From Streptomyces tauricus (GTDB taxonomy: Bacteria; Actinomycetota; Actinomycetes; Streptomycetales; Streptomycetaceae): a DNA stretch of 64,000 nucleotides. The stretch lies in NCBI RefSeq assembly GCF_014650955.1, contig NZ_BMVY01000016.1, positions 117,013-181,012 of the forward strand, read 5' to 3'. Made by a program: the position numbers and the translations under genes. Of the stretch, positions 8,501 through 16,077 are shown in pieces; within the stretch, counting starts at the first letter, position 1, and every line of letters begins with the position of its first letter. The notes below the pieces were generated by a model. It was not told the origin of the DNA. It did not search any database and saw only the letters and a list, made by a program, of their open reading frames with translations.

Positions 8501-9591
8501 CGCAGCAGCCCGAGTCGGCCACGACCACCACGACGACGCCCACGACGACTACGACTACGGCCACTACGACCACGGGCACGGCCGCCACGGCGGGTGCCGT
8601 GCCCGTTGCCGGGACGCCGCTCGACGAGCCGCGGCCCCTCGGTGAACGGCGGGTCTGGCCGCGCTCGTTCGCCGACCGGCTCACCGCACCGCTGCCGGGC
8701 ATCAGCGGCTTCGCGCGGTTCGCCCGTGAGGGGGCGCTGCGGCCGGGGCCCGGCGGGCTCGCCGACGTACCCCGACTGCCGTACGAGCCGGGCCCGTTGC
8801 CCCGGGCAGACTCCGGTACCGTCGCCGTCTCCTGGGCGGGGCACGCCAGTTGGGTGGTCCGGATCGGTGGGCTCACGGTGCTCACCGACCCGGTCTGGTC
8901 CCGCAAGATCCTCGGAACTCCCGCCCGGATCACCCCGGTCGGCGTGCCCTGGAGCGCGCTGCCCCGCGTCGACGCGGTCGTCATCAGCCACAACCACTAC
9001 GACCACCTGGACGCTCCGACCCTGCGCCGGCTCCCGCGCGACACTCCGGTGTTCGTCCCGGCGGGCCTCGGCCGGTGGTTCCGGCGGCGCCGCTTCACGT
9101 GCGTGACCGAGCTGGACTGGTGGGAGGCGGCCGAACTCCGCGGTGTCCGCCTGGACTTCGTGCCGGCCCACCACTGGTCCAAGCGCAGCCTCCACGACAC
9201 CTGCCGCACGCTGTGGGGCGGCTGGGTGCTGACCGCGCCCGACGGCAGGCGGGTGTACTTCGCGGGCGACACGGGGTACGGGCACTGGTTCGGCCGCATC
9301 GGGGCGCGGTATCCCGGGATCGACCTGGCGTTGCTGCCGATCGGCGCGTACGAGCCGCGGTGGTGGCTGAGCGATGTGCACTGCGATCCGGAGGACGCGG
9401 TGCGGGCGGCTCAGGACCTCGGTGCGCGTCGGATGGCTCCCATGCACTGGGCGACGTTCGTCCTGTCGGCCGAACCCGTGATGGAACCGCTTGCCCGGGT
9501 GCGTGTGGCCTGGGATGGGGCGGGTCTGCGTCGCGAGGACCTGTGGGACCTTCCGGTGGGGGCGTCGCGCGTTCTGCCGGCGTCCCGTTAG
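8497..9591 (+). CDS. MBL-fold metallohydrolase, NAPE-PLD/UlaG-like
   Basis: A 364-residue metallo-beta-lactamase-fold hydrolase. The motif SHNHYDHLD supplies the H-x-H-x-D-H zinc ligands. Downstream are PAHHWSKRS, the FAGDTGYG strand with the bridging aspartate, and a C-terminal MHWATF histidine. The arrangement is that of the phospholipase D/lactonase branch (NAPE-PLD, UlaG), not beta-lactamases. Residues about 9-28 are an almost pure threonine run encoded by (acg/aca/act)n, which may be unstructured. Overlap with the preceding gene (ATGA) indicates coupled translation. The substrate is unknown. Confidence 0.88.
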   Translation: MTQQPESATTTTTTPTTTTTTATTTTGTAATAGAVPVAGTPLDEPRPLGERRVWPRSFADRLTAPLPGISGFARFAREGALRPGPGGLADVPRLPYEPGPLPRADSGTVAVSWAGHASWVVRIGGLTVLTDPVWSRKILGTPARITPVGVPWSALPRVDAVVISHNHYDHLDAPTLRRLPRDTPVFVPAGLGRWFRRRRFTCVTELDWWEAAELRGVRLDFVPAHHWSKRSLHDTCRTLWGGWVLTAPDGRRVYFAGDTGYGHWFGRIGARYPGIDLALLPIGAYEPRWWLSDVHCDPEDAVRAAQDLGARRMAPMHWATFVLSAEPVMEPLARVRVAWDGAGLRREDLWDLPVGASRVLPASR

Positions 9592-9627
9592 GGGCGCTGG
9601 GAACTGCGCGGCCGGCTGCCACGTGGT

Positions 9628-10015
9628 CGCGCCGTCTGGACGGCGGCAAGTCACTTCCTGTGGGGGCCGTGGTGCAGCTGCGGGCCAGTTGTGGCTGGTT
9701 GCGCCGTTCCTCGCGCCCCTGGGGTGAGTGGGGGTGGGGTGCGTCGTGGGGTGCGGGCCCGTCGCGGTTGGTCGCGCAGTTCTCCGCGCCCCTGAGTGAG
9801 TGAGGGCTGAGGTGCGGTGTCGGGTGCGGGTGTGTTGTCGCTGGGCGCGCAGTTCCCCGCGCCCCTGGGGTGAGTGGGGGTTGGGGTGGGTTGTGGGGTG
9901 CCGGCCCGTTGTGGCTGGTTGCGCAGTTCCCCGCGCCCCTTGGGTGAGTGGGGGTGAGGTGCGTTGTCGGGTGCGGGTGTGTTGTGGTTGGGTGCGGCCG
10001 TTCCCTTGTTCCTGA
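9628..10015. repeat. Five-unit tandem repeat of about 73 bp carrying the GC-rich element
   Basis: The 451-base gap 9592-10042 between two convergent genes is filled by tandem units. The cores start near 9701, 9774, 9847 and 9921, with a decayed fifth near 9994, giving steps of 73, 73, 74 and 73. Each unit is the 20-base core (for example GCGCAGTTCCCCGCGCCCCT at 9847-9866 and 9921-9940) plus a G/T-rich spacer of the type ggtgagtgggggtggggtg...gggtgcgggcc. The spacers are as conserved as the cores. A variant inverted core sits at 9591-9606. No gene is present. Confidence 0.85.
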
Positions 10016-10042
10016 GGGGGTGTCCTCGTCGGGGCGTGGGGC

Positions 10043-10672
10043 CTAGCGGGCTGTGGCGCTGCGGACTCGGCGCCATAGTGTGGGGGCCAGGCTGACGATC
10101 ACCGTCAGGAGGATCGCCGCGAGTACGCCCTCCCAGGGCTCCTTGAACAGGGAGCCGCCCAGCACCCCGATGAGCTGGTACGTCGCCGCCCACGCGAGGC
10201 ACGCCGGCGCGTTGCCGTGGGCGAACCGGCGCATCGGCCACTTCGCCATCAGACACGCGAGCATCACGGGGATGCGCCCCGCCGGGACCAGGCGGGACAG
10301 CACCAGCACCGCGACCCCGTGGTCGGCGAGCTTGCCCTGCGCCTGGGCCAGCCGGTCCTCCGGCGCGCGGTCGCGGATCGCCGCGAGCCAGCGCGAGCCG
10401 TTCTTCGACTTCATGCCGCGTCGACCGAGCCAGTACAGCGCCATGTCCCCGAGGAACGCGGCCAGCGCCGACACCAGGAAGACCAGCAGCATCGAGAAGG
10501 GCGCCGCCTGGTGGACGGCCACCACGGCCGCCGAACTCACCAGTGCACCCGTGGGAATCACCGGCACCAGCGCACCGATCAGCACCAGCAGGAACAGCGA
10601 CGGATAGCCGAGCGCCTGCTGAGTGGCCACAGTCGGCACGGTCGTGACCGCGACGGCGAGCACAGGTCTCAC
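10043..10672 (-). CDS. DedA/VTT-domain integral membrane protein
   Basis: A 209-residue membrane protein of the DedA (SNARE-associated/VTT) family. It has about five hydrophobic segments, the FLGDMALYWLGRRG stretch that matches the family's F.GD...Y.iGR.. signature, and the second conserved R..P.GR.P motif (SRLVPAGRIPVML). DedA proteins are proposed lipid flippases for undecaprenyl phosphate or phospholipids. It begins with GTG 10672 in a GTGA overlap with the upstream MBL gene, so the two are co-transcribed. It faces the tandem repeat array at its 3' end. Confidence 0.88.
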   Translation of the reverse strand: MRPVLAVAVTTVPTVATQQALGYPSLFLLVLIGALVPVIPTGALVSSAAVVAVHQAAPFSMLLVFLVSALAAFLGDMALYWLGRRGMKSKNGSRWLAAIRDRAPEDRLAQAQGKLADHGVAVLVLSRLVPAGRIPVMLACLMAKWPMRRFAHGNAPACLAWAATYQLIGVLGGSLFKEPWEGVLAAILLTVIVSLAPTLWRRVRSATAR

Positions 10673-11508
10673 CGGGTTCCGCCCTCCCGCTCGTCGTCGC
10701 CCCGACCAGCCGGTGCGTCCCCAGGGGAGGACCGGTACCCCACGATCTTGGGTCGCACACTTTCGCCGTGGTCGAGCCGGTGCACGGTCACGCCGGGCGC
10801 ACGCTCGGCGGCCAGGCGCACGAACTCGGCGCCCGGCGCATGGAATTCGTGGGGGCGCACGGAATCCATGCCGATGGGCCAGTACGTGCCGTAATGCACC
10901 GGCACCGCGCTGCCGGGCCGCAGCAGGGCCAGCGCGTCGGCCGCCCGGCCCGCGTCGAGGTGCCCCTCGCCCAGGTACGGGCCCCAGCCGCCGACCGGCA
11001 GCAACGCCACGTCGACCGGTCCGACCTCCTCGGCCATCGACTCGAACAGACCGGTGTCCCCGGCGAAGTACGTCCGGGACTCGCCCTCGATCACATAGCC
11101 GAGGGCGGGCGCGCGATGCGGCCCGACCGGCAGTCGCCGCCCGTCGTGCCGCGCGGAGACGACCCGTACGTCCAGGTCACCGACCTGGACCCGGTCACCG
11201 GGCGCCACCTCGGTGAGCTCCAGTCCGCCGAGTCTGCGCAGTCCGGGGACCGCGCGCCGGGCACCGCGCGGCACCAGCAGCCGGGTGCCCGGGGCGAGCC
11301 GGGACAGCGAGGGGATGTGCAGATGGTCGGCGTGCAGATGAGAGATGAGCGTCACATCCGCCACCGCCGCGCCGGGTGGGGGCGGCGCGCCCCGGCGCCT
11401 GCGCAGATGCGCGAGCCGGCGCGCGAAGAGCGGGTCCGTGAGCACGCGTACTCCCGAGTCCTCTACCGTGCAGGTGGCGTGACCCCACCAAGTGATCTCC
11501 ACCGGCAC
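10669..11508 (-). CDS. MBL-fold metallohydrolase (UlaG-like)
   Basis: A 279-residue zinc hydrolase beginning MPVEITWWGHATCTVEDSG, the usual opening of UlaG-type enzymes. Zinc ligands are in SHLHADHLH, with ARHDG, FAGDTGLFE and PVHYGTYWPI further on. GTG 11508 is preceded by GGAGG with a seven-base spacer; GTG 11502, two codons later, is the alternative with AAAGGAG five bases upstream. It is coupled to the DedA gene by four-base overlap, so a role linked to membrane lipid or a lactone-like compound is possible but not shown. Confidence 0.87.
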   Translation of the reverse strand: MPVEITWWGHATCTVEDSGVRVLTDPLFARRLAHLRRRRGAPPPPGAAVADVTLISHLHADHLHIPSLSRLAPGTRLLVPRGARRAVPGLRRLGGLELTEVAPGDRVQVGDLDVRVVSARHDGRRLPVGPHRAPALGYVIEGESRTYFAGDTGLFESMAEEVGPVDVALLPVGGWGPYLGEGHLDAGRAADALALLRPGSAVPVHYGTYWPIGMDSVRPHEFHAPGAEFVRLAAERAPGVTVHRLDHGESVRPKIVGYRSSPGDAPAGRGDDEREGGTR

Positions 11509-11592
11509 TCCTTTGCCTCCTTCGTGCGACTCCCCCCGAGCGTACGTGCAGGAGTAGGGTCGGCGACGAAACCCGGAGGTGAGGGGGACCCC

Positions 11593-12018
11593 ATGGGAGA
11601 CACACGCCGTACCTCCGGCACGCTGCGCGTGACGACGATCGCCAGCCTGACGCCGTTGGAGGAACTGGACGCGGACCCCTTCCTGGTGGACTCGCGCAGC
11701 CAGCACGCCATGTGTGCCCACTGGGCGGCCGAGCGCGGTTACGTGGTCACGAGAGAGCTGCTGCTGCGGGGGCTGCGGCCCGACCACTGCGCGCTCTGGG
11801 AGGACGCCGAGGCCGGCCTCGTGGATCTGTTCGTCGCGCCGAGCCGGCGGGTTCTGGAGCGGGCGCTGGCCTCGGTGGAGGAGTTCACCGCCGAGTGCGA
11901 TCGGCGTGGGGTGCGGGTGGAGACGGTCGGGCATGCCGAGCCCGCGTACGACGCGCAGATGAAGGCGCGGGTGCATCGGCGGCTGTCGATGCCGACGGCG
12001 GGGTACGACGGGCGCTGA
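11593..12018 (+). CDS. Conserved hypothetical protein
   Basis: A 141-residue soluble protein whose family I do not recognise. It has no signal peptide or membrane segment, is predicted mixed alpha/beta (LVDSRSQHAMCAHWAAERGY, LERALASVEEFTAECDR) and ends in a basic stretch (MKARVHRRL). ATG 11593 has GGAGGTGAGGGGG upstream, a strong ribosome site. It is divergent from the MBL/DedA pair across 84 bases, so it may share a control region, and is followed by a repeat array. Confidence 0.65.
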   Translation: MGDTRRTSGTLRVTTIASLTPLEELDADPFLVDSRSQHAMCAHWAAERGYVVTRELLLRGLRPDHCALWEDAEAGLVDLFVAPSRRVLERALASVEEFTAECDRRGVRVETVGHAEPAYDAQMKARVHRRLSMPTAGYDGR

Positions 12019-12057
12019 GCGCTCCGTTCGGTTCGGTTCGGTTCGGTTCGGGGGATT

Positions 12058-12295
12058 GCGCCGTTCCCCGCGCCCCTGGGTGAGTGGGGGCCGGGGTGTG
12101 TTGTCGGGTGCGGGTCCGTCGTGGCTGGTCGCGCCGTTCCCCGCGCCCCTTGGGTGGGTTTGGCTGGGGTGGGTTATTGGGTGCGGGCCGGTGAGGGCTG
12201 GTCGCGCCGTTCCGCGCGCCCCTGGGTGGGTGGGGCTGGGGGCCTTGTCGGGTGTGGGTTCGTTGTGGTTGGGCGCGTCGGTCCCCGTGGCCCCT
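12058..12295. repeat. Second array of the 73-bp repeat (four units)
   Basis: In the 366-base gap 12019-12384, cores end at 12077, 12150, 12223 and 12295, giving steps of 73, 73 and 72 bases. This is the same unit as at 9.6-10 kb: core GCGCCGTTCCCCGCGCCCCT, then tgggtgagtggggg-type and gggtgcgggtcc-type spacer. The last copy is decayed. A short ggttc tandem (gttcggttcggttcggttcg, near 12026-12050) precedes it. No coding features are seen. Confidence 0.85.
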
Positions 12296-12384
12296 GGCGG
12301 GTGGCCTCCTTGGGGTGGGGGTGTGGCAGGGTGGGGCCGGCTCCGTCGGCCGGAGGGCGGGCCTGAACGTGAGGCGGGCGTGAC

Positions 12385-14478
12385 GTGGGGAAAGAACGAT
12401 GGCAGAGGGTGGGGAGCGCGGTCTGGCGGAGTGTCGCCGTGTGGGCGGTCTCCACGGTCACCATGCTCGTGCTCGCCGGGATCCTGCCGGACTTCAGGCT
12501 CCAGTCGCCCGACGGTGACAGCGCCACCAGCATCGCCGTCACCGCCGCACTGGGCGCCGGAGCGTTCGGCGTGCTCTCCTCCGTCGTATGGCCCCTCCTC
12601 GTACGGGCGCTGCTCCTCGTCCCCGCCCTCGTCCTCGGCCTGCTCGTCTTCTTCCTGAACGGCTCACTCCTGCTGCTGGCCCTGCGCCTGGACCCTTCGG
12701 GGCAGAGCGAGGCCGCCCCGGAGACCGCCGTGGTGGTCGCCGCGGTGATGTCGGCGGTCGCCTCCGCCACCGGCGGCGCGCTGGCCGTGCGGGACGACGA
12801 CGCGTACCGGCGCAGGCTGTACCGCCTGTCGGACCGCCGCCGCGGGCAGACACCGCCGCCCGGCGCCCTGTCGACCCCCGGCACGGTCTTCCTCCAGCTC
12901 GACGGAGTCGGTCACGACGTGCTCGTGGACGCCATCGGACGCGGCCTCATGCCCACCGTGGCCAGTTGGCTGGGCGAGGGCCCGGGAGCCCGTACCACCC
13001 ACCGGCTCGCCCCCTGGCTCACCGACTGGTCCAGTCAGACCGGCGCCAGCCAGCTCGGCATCCTGCACGGCTCCAACTACGACGTCCCCGCCTTCCGCTG
13101 GTACGAGAAGGACACCCGGGAGATCGTGGTCTGCAACCGGCCCACCAGCGCCGCGGAACTCCAGCGCCGGGCCGTCGAACGTACCGGCGACGGCGGCCTG
13201 CTCACCGTGGACGGCGCGAGCCGCGGCAACCTCTTCAGCGGGGGCGCCGAGCAACTCGCCCTGGTGCTGTCCGTGGCCGCCAGGCGGGGCAGGGAGAACC
13301 GCTCCCGGGCGGGCTACTTCGCGTACTTCTCCGACCCCGCCAACGCGGTCCGTACCGCGCTGTCCTTCGTCGCCGACGTCGGCCGCGAGATCGGCGAGTC
13401 CACCCGGGCGCGGCTGCGCAAGCAGCGCCCCCGGGTCGGCCGCGGCGGTCTGTACCCCTTCATCCGGGCCTTCGCGACCGTCATCGAGCGGGACGTCGTC
13501 GTCGCGGCGGTGATCGGGGACATGTTCGCCGGACGCGCCTCGGTCTACGCGGACCTGGTCGCGTACGACGAGGTCGCGCACCACTCCGGGCCGCGCAGCC
13601 GGGACGCGGAGAAGGTTCTGCAGCGCCTGGACCGCTCGCTGGCCCTGATCGAGCAGGTCGCCGAGCACGCGCCGCGGACGTACCGCGTGGTCCTGCTCTC
13701 CGACCACGGGCAGAGCCCCGGCGAGACCTTCCACGCCCGTTACGGCCTCGGGCTCGGCGAACTGGTCCGGGCGGGCTGCGGGTTGCCCGTGCCGCGCAAG
13801 GCCCGGCGTACGCACAGCGGGGCCGAGGCCAGGACGGCGGTGCGGGCCGCGTTGCACAGGCCCGAGGCGGCGGAGGGCGGCGAGCAGTTGCGGCCGACCC
13901 GGCCGCCGTCGGAGCCCATCGTGCTGGCGTCCGGGAATCTGGGCCTGGTGTCCTTCCCGGACGTGCCGCACCGGATGAGCCGCGAGGAGATCGACGCGCG
14001 GCATCCGGCGTTGCTGACCACGCTCGCGAACCATCCCGGGATCGGGTTCGTGCTCGTGCGCAGCGAGGAGCACGGAGGGCTCGTGCTCGGGGCGCACGGC
14101 GCGGAGATTCCGCTGGACGAGCTGGACGACGATCCCGGGCCGCTCGCGGACTTCGGGCCGGGGGCCGCGGACGCGGTGCGCCGCACGCACTCGTTCCCGC
14201 ACGTCGCGGACATCATGGTGAACTCCTGGTACGACCCCGAGGACGGTGAGGTCCTCGCGTTCGAGGAGCAGGTCGGGTCCCACGGGGGGCTCGGTGGAGC
14301 CCAGGGGCGGCCCTTCCTGATGTCGCCGCTCAGCCTCTCTCCGCCGGTCGGGGCGGGGGAGGAACTGGTGGGCGCGGAGCAGGTGCACCGGGTGCTGCGG
14401 CGGTGGTTGCGGGAGGACGACGGTCCGCAGGTGCCGGTCGGCGACGACGCGCCACGCGCCGGCGAACGGTCCGCGTGA
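12385..14478 (+). CDS. Holin-like (PF04020-type) membrane domain fused to alkaline-phosphatase-superfamily domain
   Basis: A 697-residue protein. Residues about 10-135 contain four hydrophobic segments resembling the phage-holin/YvlD membrane family (WRSVAVWAVSTVTMLVLAGI; VPALVLGLLVFFLNGSLLLL). The rest is a phosphodiesterase/alkaline-phosphatase-superfamily domain: metal-binding FLQLDGVGHDVL with the nearby S/T region, AYDEVAHHSGP and LLSDHGQSPG. It would place a hydrolase domain on one face of the membrane. Start GTG 12385 follows a weak GGGCGTGACG leader. The substrate is unknown; similar proteins are widespread in Streptomyces. Confidence 0.8.
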   Translation: MGKERWQRVGSAVWRSVAVWAVSTVTMLVLAGILPDFRLQSPDGDSATSIAVTAALGAGAFGVLSSVVWPLLVRALLLVPALVLGLLVFFLNGSLLLLALRLDPSGQSEAAPETAVVVAAVMSAVASATGGALAVRDDDAYRRRLYRLSDRRRGQTPPPGALSTPGTVFLQLDGVGHDVLVDAIGRGLMPTVASWLGEGPGARTTHRLAPWLTDWSSQTGASQLGILHGSNYDVPAFRWYEKDTREIVVCNRPTSAAELQRRAVERTGDGGLLTVDGASRGNLFSGGAEQLALVLSVAARRGRENRSRAGYFAYFSDPANAVRTALSFVADVGREIGESTRARLRKQRPRVGRGGLYPFIRAFATVIERDVVVAAVIGDMFAGRASVYADLVAYDEVAHHSGPRSRDAEKVLQRLDRSLALIEQVAEHAPRTYRVVLLSDHGQSPGETFHARYGLGLGELVRAGCGLPVPRKARRTHSGAEARTAVRAALHRPEAAEGGEQLRPTRPPSEPIVLASGNLGLVSFPDVPHRMSREEIDARHPALLTTLANHPGIGFVLVRSEEHGGLVLGAHGAEIPLDELDDDPGPLADFGPGAADAVRRTHSFPHVADIMVNSWYDPEDGEVLAFEEQVGSHGGLGGAQGRPFLMSPLSLSPPVGAGEELVGAEQVHRVLRRWLREDDGPQVPVGDDAPRAGERSA

Positions 14479-15015
14479 CCGGGGTGCGGTCGGGTGGGGC
14501 TTGTTGCGCAGTTCCCCGCGCCCCTTAGGGCGTTGACCTTGGCGCCGATGGATGGGTGCGGGCCGGTAGGGGCTGGCCGCGCAGTTCCCCGCGCCCCTTA
14601 GGTGGGGCGGGGCGAGGGTGTCTTGTGGGCGTGCGGCGGCGTAGAGGGAAAGACAGGGGCGCAGCCCCGTCTTTCAGGGGCGCGGGGAACTGCGCGGCCC
14701 ACCCCCACCGCGCCCACAGTCGGACAAGCGGCCAGTCTCCGCCGGGCCTGCAGGTGGACAAACGGTCACCCCCCACCGCGCCCACAGTCCAACAAGCGGT
14801 CAGTCTCCGCCGGCCGCGCCCGCAGGGGGACAAGCGGTCAGTCTCCGCCGGGACCGCAGGTGGACAAACGGTGTCAGTCTCCGCCGGGATCGCAGGTGGC
14901 AAGCGGTCGCCCCCGCCCGGCCCGCGGGCGGGTGGGGCGGGGGAAAATGGGCTGCGGGGCCGCCCGCGTCCACGCACACTGGGCGTGACCCGACCCCCTC
15001 CCACCAGGAGCCCGC
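14479..15015. repeat. 537-base intergenic region: GC-rich element copies plus a separate 35-45-bp tandem repeat
   Basis: Core copies lie at 14506-14525 and 14579-14598, again 73 bases apart, with an inverted copy at 14676-14695. From about 14702 to 14910 a different repeat appears. Its unit is close to GGACAAGCGGTCAGTCTCCG followed by ccgggaccgcaggt, and it recurs near 14722, 14780, 14828, 14862 and 14897. Two longer units also share ccccccaccgcgcccacagtc-like leaders near 14702 and 14769. No open frame has credible coding character. The promoter of the downstream ATPase gene must lie near the end. Confidence 0.75.
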
Positions 15016-16077
15016 GTGCAGGCAGCCGTCACCGTCACTCCCGCCCGTGTACCGGAACTGCTGCTCGGTCTCGCGACCGTGCGGCCCGTGTTCCTCTGGG
15101 GCGCCCCGGGCATCGGAAAGTCCTCCCTGGTCAGGGAGTTCGCCGAGTCCCTGGGCCTGGAGTGCGTGAGCCTGCTGGGTACGCAGCTGGCGCCGGAGGA
15201 CCTGATCGGCGTACCGCAGATCAGGGACGGCCGCTCGGTCTTCTGCCCGCCGGAGGCGATCGCCCGCGACGAGCCGTACTGCTTGTTCCTGGACGAGCTG
15301 AACGCGGCGACCCCGGACGTCCAGAAGGCCTTCTACTCGCTGATCCTGGACCGCCGCATAGGCAACTACGAGCTGCCGGCGGGCTCGATCGTGATCGGCG
15401 CGGGCAACCGCTCGACGGACAACGCGCTCGCCCGCCCGATCGCGTCCGCGCTGGTCAACCGCCTCACCCACGTGCATCTTGAGGTCTCGGCGAAGGACTG
15501 GCTGGTGTGGGCGGCGACCAACGACATTCACCCGTGGGTGCTCGACCACCTCACCGACCGCCCCGACCACCTGTGGTCGAAGCCGCCGAAGACGGAGGAG
15601 CCGTTCTCCACGCCCCGCTCCTGGCACATGCTCTCCGACGCCCTGCGCTCCTTCGGTCCGACGCTCGACGAGCCGACGCTCAAGGTCATCGCGCACGGCA
15701 CACTCACGCCCGCGCACGCGGTCGCCTTCTGCGGCTATGTGAAGATCGTCCGCAGCCGGTTCGGTATCGAGGCGATCCTCAAGGGCGAGGCCCGCTGGCC
15801 GAACCGCGTCGAGGACCGTGACCTGCTGTACTACCTCGCCGAGTCGTTCCGGGGACGGCTGGTCAAGGACCTGCCCACCAGCAAGGAGCACGCCTCGGCG
15901 AACGGCCGGCAGACCGCGTACCGCGCCAAGTCGCTGCTGGTGCAGCTCGCCGAGATCTCGGTGGAGGTCGCCCAGAGTGTCATCGCCTCGGACGAGGACG
16001 GCAACCCCGTACTGCCCGCCTGGTTCCTGGTGGAGGCCGCCCGCGACATGCCCCGGCTGGTGGAGGCCCGCCGGTGA
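15016..16077 (+). CDS. MoxR-type AAA+ ATPase
   Basis: A 353-residue AAA ATPase. Walker A is GAPGIGKS (29-36), Walker B CLFLDELN (about 91-98), sensor 1 IVIGAGNRSTDNA, and the arginine-rich ALVNRLTHVHL region follows. A helical lid and a C-terminal domain complete the fold. MoxR ATPases act as chaperones paired with VWA-domain proteins, and the next gene encodes one, overlapping by GTGA. GTG 15016 starts the protein, with an AGGAG sequence seven bases upstream. Confidence 0.9.
   Translation: MQAAVTVTPARVPELLLGLATVRPVFLWGAPGIGKSSLVREFAESLGLECVSLLGTQLAPEDLIGVPQIRDGRSVFCPPEAIARDEPYCLFLDELNAATPDVQKAFYSLILDRRIGNYELPAGSIVIGAGNRSTDNALARPIASALVNRLTHVHLEVSAKDWLVWAATNDIHPWVLDHLTDRPDHLWSKPPKTEEPFSTPRSWHMLSDALRSFGPTLDEPTLKVIAHGTLTPAHAVAFCGYVKIVRSRFGIEAILKGEARWPNRVEDRDLLYYLAESFRGRLVKDLPTSKEHASANGRQTAYRAKSLLVQLAEISVEVAQSVIASDEDGNPVLPAWFLVEAARDMPRLVEARR

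Noticed and set aside
8497..9591. MBL gene as a beta-lactamase or quorum-quenching lactonase
   Set aside because: The zinc motif is generic; the flanking motifs fit the NAPE-PLD/UlaG branch and nothing specific supports resistance or AHL cleavage.
9628..10015. Regular 73-base repeats resembling a CRISPR array
   Set aside because: The stretches between cores are themselves conserved copies, not unique spacers, and there are no cas genes; it is an ordinary tandem repeat.
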